From Bacillota bacterium (GTDB lineage: Bacteria; Bacillota; Bacilli; Paenibacillales; Paenibacillaceae), in assembly GCA_023418755.1 (NCBI GenBank), contig JAEZZE010000245.1:1-8182 (forward strand): 8,182 nt of DNA. The letters are read 5' to 3'. This document shows positions 1 through 5,195 of this stretch, piece after piece; within the stretch, counting starts at the first letter, position 1, and the number at the start of each line of letters is the position of its first letter. Made by a program: the position numbers and the translations under genes. Below the pieces are notes generated by a model. The model did no database searches, was not told where the DNA came from, and worked only from the letters and a program-made list of their open reading frames with translations.

Positions 1-242
1 TCAACGGCGGCATGTTCGGAGCGATGGTACAGATGGGCGACGTCATGGGCACTTTCGTCGGCCACGATCACGACAACGATTATTGCGGGACGCTCTATGG
101 CATCCGCTTATGCTACGGGCGGGCAACCGGCTTTAACACGTATGGCAAGCTGACGCGCGGCGGACGAGTGATCGAGCTTCGCGAAGGAGAGCGGTCGTTC
201 GACACTTGGATCGTGCAAGACGACGGTGCGGTGATCCGATGA
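1..242 (+). CDS. Metallophosphoesterase (calcineurin-like), C-terminal end
   Basis: This is the 3' end of a gene that begins before the window; the frame is open from base 3 and stops with TGA at 240-242. The visible part is about 80 residues. It contains GHDHDND (the GH.H at about 60-71), which matches the last metal-binding motif of calcineurin-like phosphoesterases, where two histidines one residue apart coordinate the dinuclear metal centre. It is followed by YCGTLYGIRLCYGRATG, typical of the closing beta strands of the fold in bacterial and fungal members. The family hydrolyses phosphomono- or diesters; the substrate here cannot be told. The stop codon overlaps the start of the aminopeptidase gene by ATGA, so the two are probably translationally coupled. 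The family call is reasonably firm; subfamily and function are not. Confidence 0.8.
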   Translation, partial: NGGMFGAMVQMGDVMGTFVGHDHDNDYCGTLYGIRLCYGRATGFNTYGKLTRGGRVIELREGERSFDTWIVQDDGAVIR

Positions 243-1705
243 TCGTTCAAATCGGAGGAGCTGACCCATTGGCGGCAACGCTCGTCGTACCCCTCTTCGC
301 CGATGATTTGGCCGATTGTTCCCAGCGTCTTGAACGGTTCCCGGCGCTGCGGCTGCAACCCCACATGGGTGCCAGACATGCGGTCACCTGGATTTACGGC
401 GGCCATGGCGAGCCCGATCTCGTGCTGATCGGCCTCGGAGAGGCCGCCGAATTCGAGCCTGCAATCATAAGGGAAGCGGCAGGCAATGCCGGACGAGCAT
501 TGCGTCGGGAGAAGAAGGCGGCGGCTAGCCTCACGTTCGAGGCGTTGCAATCGGCGGGAAGATTCGACGGAGTATCTCCGGATTTCGTCTCCGGATGGGT
601 AGAAGGCATGCAGCTTGGCGCTTATTCGTTCGATAAGTATAAATCCGGAGCAGCGGATAGCGCAGGCGTGCGCATCACTTTTAGATGCGATGAAAACGAA
701 GACGAAGCTTGGCAAGAAGCCGTCCGACTCGGCGAGCTTCGCGCGGACAGCACGATATGGGCCCGGGATTTAACCAACGAACCGCCCAACGGGCTGCGTC
801 CCCGCATGTTGGCCGACCGGGCGATTCAGCGGTTCGCCGGAACCTCCGTGCAAGCGAAGCTCGTCGAAGGGGAGCAATTGGAGCTTCAGGGGTTCGCGGG
901 ATTGGCGGCGGTGGGCAAAGGCAGCGCGTTTCCTCCCGTGTTTCTGGAATTGCGTTACACTACGGACGAGTCGTTGCCTCTGACGGCGCTGATCGGCAAG
1001 GGTATCACGTTCGACACGGGCGGAATCAGTTTGAAGCAGGATCGGGACATCAGCGACATGCGCATGGATATGGGGGGAGCCGCGGCCGTGCTCGGGGCGC
1101 TCGACCTGATCGTCCGCAGCGGAGCGGCGGCCAACGTAGCCGTGCTGGTGCCCGCAGCGGAAAATTGCCCGTCCGACCGTTCGCTGCTGCCCGGGGAAAC
1201 GATCCGTTATGCGAACGGTTTAACGGTTCAGGTCGGCAATACGGATTCGGAAGGGCGCCTCATTCTTGCCGATGCGCTCATTCACGCGAACAGGCTCGGC
1301 TCCGCCGTCGCTATCGATATCGCTACTCTCACCTATGCGGTCATCGGGGCGCTCGGCTCCAAGATCGCGGCCGTCGTAGGCGACGACGGGCTAGCGGCAA
1401 AGCTAAGGCAGGCCGGCGTTCCTTACGGCGAGAAATTGTGGCAGATGCCGTTGGAGCCGGAGTACGAGCCGTACATGGACAGCGATTACGCCGATCTCTG
1501 CAATATCAGCCGCGTCGGCGAAGCCGGCGTCATTACGTCTTCGTTGTTCCTGCGCAAATTCGTCCATCCGTCGATGAGATGGGCGCATATCGACATGAAC
1601 GGCCCCAAGGCGTCGGCATCGGCCCAAGGCCAGTATGCGATAGGGGCTACCGGTTTCGGCGTCCGCTTGCTGGCCGAGTATTTGATGAATCGCGCGCACG
1701 AATAA
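239..1705 (+). CDS. pepA: M17 family leucyl aminopeptidase
   Basis: A cytosolic two-metal aminopeptidase (488 residues from the start chosen here) that removes N-terminal residues from peptides. The family layout is an N-terminal macro-like domain (about 1-165) and a C-terminal catalytic domain. The active-site residues can be matched one for one with E. coli PepA by motif and spacing: K254 and D259 in GKGITFDTGG, K266 in GGISLK, D277 in MRMDMGG, and D336, E338 and R340 in NTDSEGRL, the M17 signature (usually NTDAEGR). All metal ligands and both catalytic residues are present, so the enzyme should be active. The start is taken at ATG 239, which overlaps the upstream TGA as ATGA. An in-frame ATG at 206 would add 11 residues unlike the family (MDRARRRCGDP) and overlap the upstream gene by 37 bases. 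No strong ribosome binding site precedes 239, in keeping with coupling. Length is normal for the family. Confidence 0.95.
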   Translation: MIVQIGGADPLAATLVVPLFADDLADCSQRLERFPALRLQPHMGARHAVTWIYGGHGEPDLVLIGLGEAAEFEPAIIREAAGNAGRALRREKKAAASLTFEALQSAGRFDGVSPDFVSGWVEGMQLGAYSFDKYKSGAADSAGVRITFRCDENEDEAWQEAVRLGELRADSTIWARDLTNEPPNGLRPRMLADRAIQRFAGTSVQAKLVEGEQLELQGFAGLAAVGKGSAFPPVFLELRYTTDESLPLTALIGKGITFDTGGISLKQDRDISDMRMDMGGAAAVLGALDLIVRSGAAANVAVLVPAAENCPSDRSLLPGETIRYANGLTVQVGNTDSEGRLILADALIHANRLGSAVAIDIATLTYAVIGALGSKIAAVVGDDGLAAKLRQAGVPYGEKLWQMPLEPEYEPYMDSDYADLCNISRVGEAGVITSSLFLRKFVHPSMRWAHIDMNGPKASASAQGQYAIGATGFGVRLLAEYLMNRAHE

Positions 1706-1724
1706 ACAAAAGGAGCATGTTGGC

Positions 1725-2723
1725 ATGAAAGTCGATTTTCATTTTCATCTCGAAGAAGGGCCTTATTCCTTCGGATGGCTGCAGCGTACCGCCAAGGCGC
1801 TCGAGAACGTTCCCGACGAGGCGCCGATCGAACACGAAAGCCATACGCTGTCATGGATCGCGGCACAAGCGCAGCGGCTGCATACCCGCCTGACGGAGGG
1901 ATGCTTCTCCGAACGCTGGCTTGAGCGTTATATGGCGCAAGGAAAGAAGCGGGGCATCGAGAGATTCGGCATCGTCGACCATCTGTATCGCTTCGACGAA
2001 TTCAAGGCGTACTACGAGAAGTACATTACGGTAGACGACAGCGAGCTGGGCCGTCTTCAGCGCTACTGGCTGGACAGGGTTCGGATCGGCTCGATCGAGG
2101 AGTATTTGACCGCCGTTCGCCGCATGCAGGACAAAGGCTATCCGATATCCCTCGGCGTCGAAGCCGATTATTTTCCCGGGGGAGAAGCGGAGCTGAAAGC
2201 TCTGCTGGACCGCTACGAATTGGATTATGTCATCGGCAGCGTCCATTTCGTGGACGGCTGGGGCTTCGATAACCCGGAAGTTCAGCATATCTTCGAGCAA
2301 CGGGATTTGCTGGAACTATACCGCTACGGGTTCGAGCATGTGAAGCAGGCCGCTCGTTCCGGCATCTTCGACATCGTCGCGCATCTCGATAACTTGAAGG
2401 TGTTCAATTATCGGCCGGAAGAGGCGCTGCTGGAGGAGCTATACGAGGATGTCGCGGCGGCGCTCAAGGCGGCGGACGTTGCGTCCGAGATCAATACCGG
2501 CCTTGCATATCGGTATCCGGTTAAGGAGATGTGTCCTAGCCCGTCATTCCTAAGCAAGCTTCATAAGCACGGCGTTCCGATTACGCTCAGCTCGGATTCG
2601 CACTTCCCGGACGATATCGGCACGATGCTGGACGAGGCTGCGCGCTTAGCTTGGGATACAGGGTATCGGGACGTCGTCTATTTCGAAAAAAGGAACAGAA
2701 TCCGCGCACCTTTAACTTTGTAA
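1725..2723 (+). CDS. PHP-domain phosphoesterase, histidinol-phosphatase type
   Basis: A 332-residue protein of the polymerase and histidinol phosphatase (PHP) superfamily, a TIM-barrel-like fold binding several metals. The metal-ligand motifs appear in the expected order: H6 and H8 in DFHFHLE at the extreme N-terminus, D85-H86 in IVDHLYRF, E146 in GVEADYF, H174 in GSVHF, H220 in VAHLDNLKVF, E255 in EINTG, and D291/H293 in SSDSHFPDDIG. The set looks complete, so it is probably a working metal-dependent phosphoesterase. HisJ-type histidinol phosphatases are the nearest well-known relatives, but no other histidine gene is visible, so the substrate may differ. A ribosome binding site (AAAGGAG, 1709-1715) sits 9 bases before ATG. 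The gene lies 19 bases after the aminopeptidase, and its stop lies inside the ribosome binding site of the next gene. Family call firm; the substrate is inference. Confidence 0.88.
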   Translation: MKVDFHFHLEEGPYSFGWLQRTAKALENVPDEAPIEHESHTLSWIAAQAQRLHTRLTEGCFSERWLERYMAQGKKRGIERFGIVDHLYRFDEFKAYYEKYITVDDSELGRLQRYWLDRVRIGSIEEYLTAVRRMQDKGYPISLGVEADYFPGGEAELKALLDRYELDYVIGSVHFVDGWGFDNPEVQHIFEQRDLLELYRYGFEHVKQAARSGIFDIVAHLDNLKVFNYRPEEALLEELYEDVAAALKAADVASEINTGLAYRYPVKEMCPSPSFLSKLHKHGVPITLSSDSHFPDDIGTMLDEAARLAWDTGYRDVVYFEKRNRIRAPLTL

Positions 2724-2730
2724 AAGGAGG
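2722..2730 (+). promoter_or_regulatory. Ribosome binding site deciding the MgtC-family start
   Basis: AAAAGGAGG, continuing into TG, is close to a full anti-16S match and lies 11 bases before ATG 2742. It rules out the earlier in-frame GTG at 2730, whose first base is the last G of the motif. It also contains the stop codon of the PHP gene, indicating coupled translation. Confidence 0.85.
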
Positions 2731-2741
2731 TGTACAATACG

Positions 2742-3506
2742 ATGATCGATCCGGGTGTGTGGCATATTAGTCATGGGGAGCTTACGCTGCGGATCATGTC
2801 CGCGCTCGTGGTCGGCGGGTTGGTCGGACTCGAGCGGGAATACGGACAGCATTCGGCCGGATTCCGCACGCATATTCTCGTTTGTCTCGGCTCTGCGCTG
2901 ATCATGCTGCTGTCCATCTACGGCCTAAGCATGTTCACAAGCGACCCCAATCTCCGGGCGGACCCGGCAAGATTGGCGGCACAGGCCGTCAGCGGCATCG
3001 GCTTCCTGGGGGCGGGCACGATCCTTCGCAACGGCAGCACGGTATCCGGCTTGACGACGGCGGCCTCTCTTTGGGTCGTCGCGGCGTTAGGTTTGGCGGT
3101 TGGAGCAGGGTTTTATTACGGCGCTCTTCTCACGACCATTTTAGTGCTCGTCTCTTTGTTCGCGTTAAACAAGCTGGAGGGGATGTTCTCGGCCAAACGC
3201 AAAGCGGTAAAGCTTACCGTCTTGATGAAGGAGTCCAGCGGAGCCGTACAATCGATTATGAACAAGCTGGCGCCGACCGGCGCGACCCTATTCGATTTGT
3301 CCGCCGGGATCGAAGCGGGACTCGAGAAGGATCCAACTCTTCTTCTTCAGTTCAAAATGAAGAAAACGATCCTGGACAATCAGCTTGAGATGTTGAGCGG
3401 CCTGCGCAATACGCCAGGCGTATTGCGAGTAAAGGTTCAGGCGATGGATGCAAAAACGGACAGGAAAAAAAAGGACGGCATTGGGGCCGTTGATGTTTCG
3501 GCCTAA
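2742..3506 (+). CDS. MgtC/SapB family membrane protein
   Basis: An inner-membrane protein of about 254 residues. The N-terminal part (about 15-145) carries several hydrophobic helices and the MgtC/SapB signature: GGLVGLEREYGQHSAGFRTH (25-44), then AAQAVSGIGFLGAGTILRNG and SGLTTAASLWVVAALGLAVG. The remaining 100 residues are soluble, in the place of the ACT-like C-terminal domain found in many members, and end in a basic stretch with KTDRKKK. MgtC proteins in other bacteria are linked to growth at low magnesium and, in Salmonella, to inhibition of F1Fo ATP synthase; whether that applies here is unknown. ATG 2742 is chosen because a full AAAAGGAGG (2722-2730) precedes it. An in-frame GTG at 2730 overlaps that site and would leave no spacer. 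The upstream stop TAA (2721-2723) overlaps the ribosome binding site, so the gene is in the same operon as the PHP gene. No terminator with a T-run follows. Confidence 0.92.
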   Translation: MIDPGVWHISHGELTLRIMSALVVGGLVGLEREYGQHSAGFRTHILVCLGSALIMLLSIYGLSMFTSDPNLRADPARLAAQAVSGIGFLGAGTILRNGSTVSGLTTAASLWVVAALGLAVGAGFYYGALLTTILVLVSLFALNKLEGMFSAKRKAVKLTVLMKESSGAVQSIMNKLAPTGATLFDLSAGIEAGLEKDPTLLLQFKMKKTILDNQLEMLSGLRNTPGVLRVKVQAMDAKTDRKKKDGIGAVDVSA

Positions 3507-3521
3507 TCTCGAAGTTTGCTA

Positions 3522-3550
3522 TTGTCATCGGAGAAGGAACGTATTATACT
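3522..3550 (+). promoter_or_regulatory. Predicted sigma-A promoter P1 of the sugar-uptake operon
   Basis: A -35 box TTGTCA (3522-3527) and a -10 box TATACT (3545-3550) are separated by 17 bases, a near-consensus sigma-A arrangement starting 15 bases after the MgtC-family stop. Transcription would start near 3557 and give a leader of about 300 bases before the lipoprotein gene. A cre/LacI-like site at 3567-3580 lies just downstream of the expected start, and all four other operator-like sites are further downstream, so they could act on P1 as roadblocks. Prediction from sequence only. Confidence 0.6.
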
Positions 3551-3566
3551 AACAGAACCGGAGACG

Positions 3567-3580
3567 TGAAAACGGTATCA
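3567..3580 (+). promoter_or_regulatory. Site 0: cre-like / LacI-family operator-like box
   Basis: TGAAAACGGTATCA fits every fixed position of the core cre consensus TGNAARCGNWWNCA; only the optional preceding A/T is a G. It also matches the local operator consensus (TGGAATCGATACCA) at 10 of 14 positions. Its central CG (3573/3574) is 31 bp from that of site 1, in line with the spacing of the array. It lies about 10 bases past the predicted P1 start, a position from which CcpA or a LacI-type repressor could block transcription. Confidence 0.5.
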
Positions 3581-3597
3581 ATTTTTTCAATCCATTC

Positions 3598-3611
3598 TGG
3601 TACCGATTCCA
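3598..3611 (+). promoter_or_regulatory. Site 1: LacI-family operator-like palindrome
   Basis: TGGTACCGATTCCA is an imperfect palindrome with a central CG (3604/3605), identical to site 2 over 14 bases. Its wider flank (3595-3617) recurs in inverted orientation at 3692-3714 around site 3, with 21 of 23 bases the same. It lies upstream of P2 and downstream of P1. The LacI-family protein encoded at 6955-7971 is the obvious candidate binder, by inference. Confidence 0.65.
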
Positions 3612-3631
3612 CATCAAATCGCACCCCTTTC

Positions 3632-3645
3632 TGGTACCGATTCCA
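3632..3645 (+). promoter_or_regulatory. Site 2: LacI-family operator-like palindrome abutting P2 -35
   Basis: TGGTACCGATTCCA, the same 14 bases as site 1, with its centre 34 bp further on. The palindrome extends outward (TTCTGG ... CCAGAA, 3629-3648) to within 3 bases of the P2 -35 box, so a bound protein should interfere with or contact RNA polymerase there. Confidence 0.68.
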
Positions 3646-3650
3646 GAATG

Positions 3651-3680
3651 TTGACGTTTTTCGAATCGCCTTTGTATAAA
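3651..3680 (+). promoter_or_regulatory. Predicted sigma-A promoter P2, inside the operator array
   Basis: A -35 box TTGACG (3651-3656) and a -10 box TATAAA (3675-3680) are separated by 18 bases; transcription is expected near 3687, giving a leader of about 170 bases. P2 fills the gap between sites 2 and 3: the four palindromes are arranged symmetrically about 3671, which falls in the P2 spacer close to the -10 box. That placement supports P2 as the main regulated promoter of the sugar operon. Confidence 0.65.
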
Positions 3681-3697
3681 TCTCTTAGCTATTGATG

Positions 3698-3711
3698 TGG
3701 AAACGATACCA
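3698..3711 (-). promoter_or_regulatory. Site 3: operator-like palindrome, also a cre match
   Basis: On the + strand this is TGGAAACGATACCA, the inverted form of sites 1 and 2. It differs from the local consensus by an A in place of T just before the central CG, and that change makes it fit the core cre consensus TGNAARCGNWWNCA at every fixed position. It begins about 11 bases after the expected P2 start, so binding by the operon's LacI protein, or by CcpA if present, would block early elongation. Confidence 0.65.
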
Positions 3712-3730
3712 GAAGACGCCAACGCAATTG

Positions 3731-3744
3731 TGGAATCGATACCA
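3731..3744 (-). promoter_or_regulatory. Site 4: LacI-family operator-like palindrome
   Basis: TGGAATCGATACCA is the most symmetric of the set; it is palindromic except for the A/A pair three bases outside the central CG on its left and four on its right, and the symmetry extends to TGTGG ... CCACA (3729-3746). Its centre is 33 bp from site 3. It lies in the transcribed leader of both promoters, on the strand opposite to sites 1 and 2. Confidence 0.68.
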
Positions 3745-3855
3745 CACAAACCTTAAAGGTGGTGGTGCTTGGCAGATCAGGAAATCCGGGAATGCTAAGT
3801 CGGCAAATGAAAGGTCTTAAGGTTTAAAATCACAACGGATTCGGGGGTAAAACAA
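3745..3855 (+). other. Untranslated leader of the sugar-uptake operon
   Basis: The 111 bases between the last operator-like site and the lipoprotein start hold no gene I can support. A 9-base inverted repeat, AAACCTTAA (3748-3756) and TTAAGGTTT (3817-3825), could pair across a 60-base loop. A 20-codon GTG-started reading frame (3765-3827) sits inside it. Neither resembles a riboswitch I recognise, and no intrinsic terminator is visible. GGGGG (3843-3847) is the likely ribosome binding site for the ATG at 3856. Confidence 0.5.
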
Positions 3856-5133
3856 ATGAGGATGAAAAAACTATCCGGATGGATGCTGACGCTTTGCTTT
3901 ATTCTGGTCGTCACGGCTTGCGGCGCGAACAAAACCAATACTTCGAGTCCTAATCCGGATAATGCCGATCAGAAAATCAACTTGAAAATGTGGTATTGGA
4001 ACGGCGCGATCTCCGACTCTACGATCGAAGCCGCCAAAGCGAAATTTCCGAACGTTAATCTGCAAGCGGAGAAGCTTCCTTCCGGCGGAGACTACTTGAC
4101 GAAATTGAAAACGACGCTGTCCGGCGGCGGCAACGGACCGGATATCGTTGCCATGGATAGCTGGGTCGCGACGATGCTTCCGTACAAAGAGAAATTCGTG
4201 AACCTGTACGACCAAGGAGCCCGCGATATTCAGTCCCAATACTTGGACTGGAAGTGGAAAATGGCCGCCGATCCGGAAGACCAGTACTTGATCGGTTTGC
4301 CGATCGACGTCGCGCCGGTCGTATTGTACTATCGCCAAGATTTGTTCGAGAAGGCCGGAATCGCCAGCAAGCCCGAGGAGATCGAGCAGCAAGTCAAAAC
4401 GTGGGACGACTACTTCGCGCTGCTGAAGAAAGTCAAAGCGGCCACCGGTTCCACGACGACGACGATCGACGAAATTTATCGCAATATTATCGGCCAGAAC
4501 AGCGAAGGTTACTTTGATAAAGACGGCAATTACATCGGCGACCAAGCTCACGTCAAGAATGCGTGGGACGAAGCCGTCAAAGCCTACAAAGAAGGATTGA
4601 CGTTCCCGTTCTCCAACAACACCGAAGTTAACGCCGCCCAGAACGACGGCAAAATTTCCTCCTTTACCCTCGCGTCTTGGGGCGTAGGCGATCTCGTCAG
4701 CGCGGCTCCGGGCACGGCGGGCAAGTGGAGAATCGCTTATCCGCCAGGCGGCGTAGGCAACCAAGGCGGTTCCTTCCTCGGGGTGCTGAAGTCGACGAAG
4801 TATCCGAAGGAAGCGTATGAAATGATCAAGTTCTTGCTCAGCCCCGACAATCTGGTCGCCGGCTACAAGGAATTCGGCAACTATCCGTCGACGCCGGAGA
4901 TTTACGGCAAGCCGGAGATGGCCAACGAGAGCGAATTTTTCGGAGGGCAAGATCTGAGCACGGTTTTCGCCGCCGCTGCGAAAGACGTTCAAGTATCGCT
5001 TACGGATCCTAGAGACGACATGGTCGGCACGACCTTAACCGAGGCCCTCTCGACCGTAGATACGCAGAAATTGGATCCGGAGAAAGCATGGAATAACGCG
5101 CAAGACAAAATCAAACGCCAGCTCTCGCACTAA
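3856..5133 (+). CDS. ABC sugar transporter substrate-binding lipoprotein
   Basis: A 425-residue extracellular solute-binding protein of family 1 (MalE-like), expected to be anchored to the outer face of the membrane and to deliver a sugar to the permeases encoded next. The N-terminus is a lipoprotein signal: MRMKK, a hydrophobic stretch, then the lipobox VTAC with C22 as the lipidated cysteine, followed by a polar linker rich in N, T and S. The mature part starts with INLKMWYWNG and contains GGGNGPDIVAMDSWVATMLPY, YLIGLPIDVAPVVLYYRQDLFEKAGI and TWDDYFALLKKVK, all typical of this family. FLGVLKSTKYPKEAYEMIKF matches its C-terminal lobe. Length is normal. ATG 3856 is preferred because GGGGG at 3843-3847 is suitably spaced; ATG 3862 is possible and would leave the signal intact. 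Two in-frame stops (TAA TAA) end the gene. It is the first gene of the operon, downstream of two promoters and the operator array. The sugar cannot be inferred. Confidence 0.94.
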   Translation: MRMKKLSGWMLTLCFILVVTACGANKTNTSSPNPDNADQKINLKMWYWNGAISDSTIEAAKAKFPNVNLQAEKLPSGGDYLTKLKTTLSGGGNGPDIVAMDSWVATMLPYKEKFVNLYDQGARDIQSQYLDWKWKMAADPEDQYLIGLPIDVAPVVLYYRQDLFEKAGIASKPEEIEQQVKTWDDYFALLKKVKAATGSTTTTIDEIYRNIIGQNSEGYFDKDGNYIGDQAHVKNAWDEAVKAYKEGLTFPFSNNTEVNAAQNDGKISSFTLASWGVGDLVSAAPGTAGKWRIAYPPGGVGNQGGSFLGVLKSTKYPKEAYEMIKFLLSPDNLVAGYKEFGNYPSTPEIYGKPEMANESEFFGGQDLSTVFAAAAKDVQVSLTDPRDDMVGTTLTEALSTVDTQKLDPEKAWNNAQDKIKRQLSH

Positions 5134-5140
5134 TAATCCA

Positions 5141-5177
5141 GGATGAGGCAGGGACATCGCAACGTCTTGCCTCATCC
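5141..5177 (+). other. Intercistronic hairpin between binding protein and permeases
   Basis: GGATGAGGCA (5141-5150) pairs perfectly with TGCCTCATCC (5168-5177). Three more pairs inward (G-T, G-C, G-T) leave an 11-base loop. No T-run follows (next bases GTTACGG), so it is unlikely to be a full intrinsic terminator. Its place just after the binding-protein gene, 18 bases before the permease start, suggests an mRNA-stabilising or processing element that keeps the binding protein in excess of the permeases, as known for sugar importer operons such as malE-malF. The role is inference; the stem is seen directly. Confidence 0.72.
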
Positions 5178-5195
5178 GTTACGGAGGAATAGCAA

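Noticed and set aside
206..238. Upstream ATG start for the aminopeptidase
   Set aside because: It adds residues unlike the family and a 37-base overlap, whereas ATG 239 gives the typical ATGA junction.
113..715. A 200-codon - strand frame at the start of the window
   Set aside because: It overlaps the metallophosphoesterase end and the aminopeptidase N-terminus and shows no family features.
709..1728. A 339-codon + strand frame overlapping the aminopeptidase
   Set aside because: Arginine- and glycine-rich translation without domains, overlapping all the M17 catalytic motifs in another frame.
2730..2741. GTG 2730 as start of the MgtC-family gene
   Set aside because: The codon begins inside the ribosome binding site itself; ATG 2742 is correctly spaced from it.
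3485..3503. Hairpin GGCCG...CGGCC at the end of the MgtC-family gene as terminator
   Set aside because: Only 5 bp, inside the coding sequence, and not followed by a T-run.
3629..3660. Intrinsic terminator formed by site 2 and the following Ts
   Set aside because: The stem is 6 bp with an 8-base loop, and the T-run (3657-3661) is 8 bases away, after the P2 -35 box; operator plus promoter fits better.
3549..3749. A 66-codon - strand frame in the intergenic region
   Set aside because: It spans exactly the operator array and promoter P2; the repeated operators explain its sequence, and the translation looks like nothing known.
3595..3749. CRISPR array or transposable element made of the repeats
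   Set aside because: Repeats are only 14 bases at the core, change orientation halfway, contain a promoter between them and have no nearby cas or transposase gene; operator sites explain them better.
3871..4992. A 373-codon open frame on the - strand opposite the binding-protein gene
   Set aside because: It lies entirely within a well-supported gene, its translation is rich in R, V and F with no recognisable domain, and it has the look of a codon-bias shadow in GC-rich DNA.
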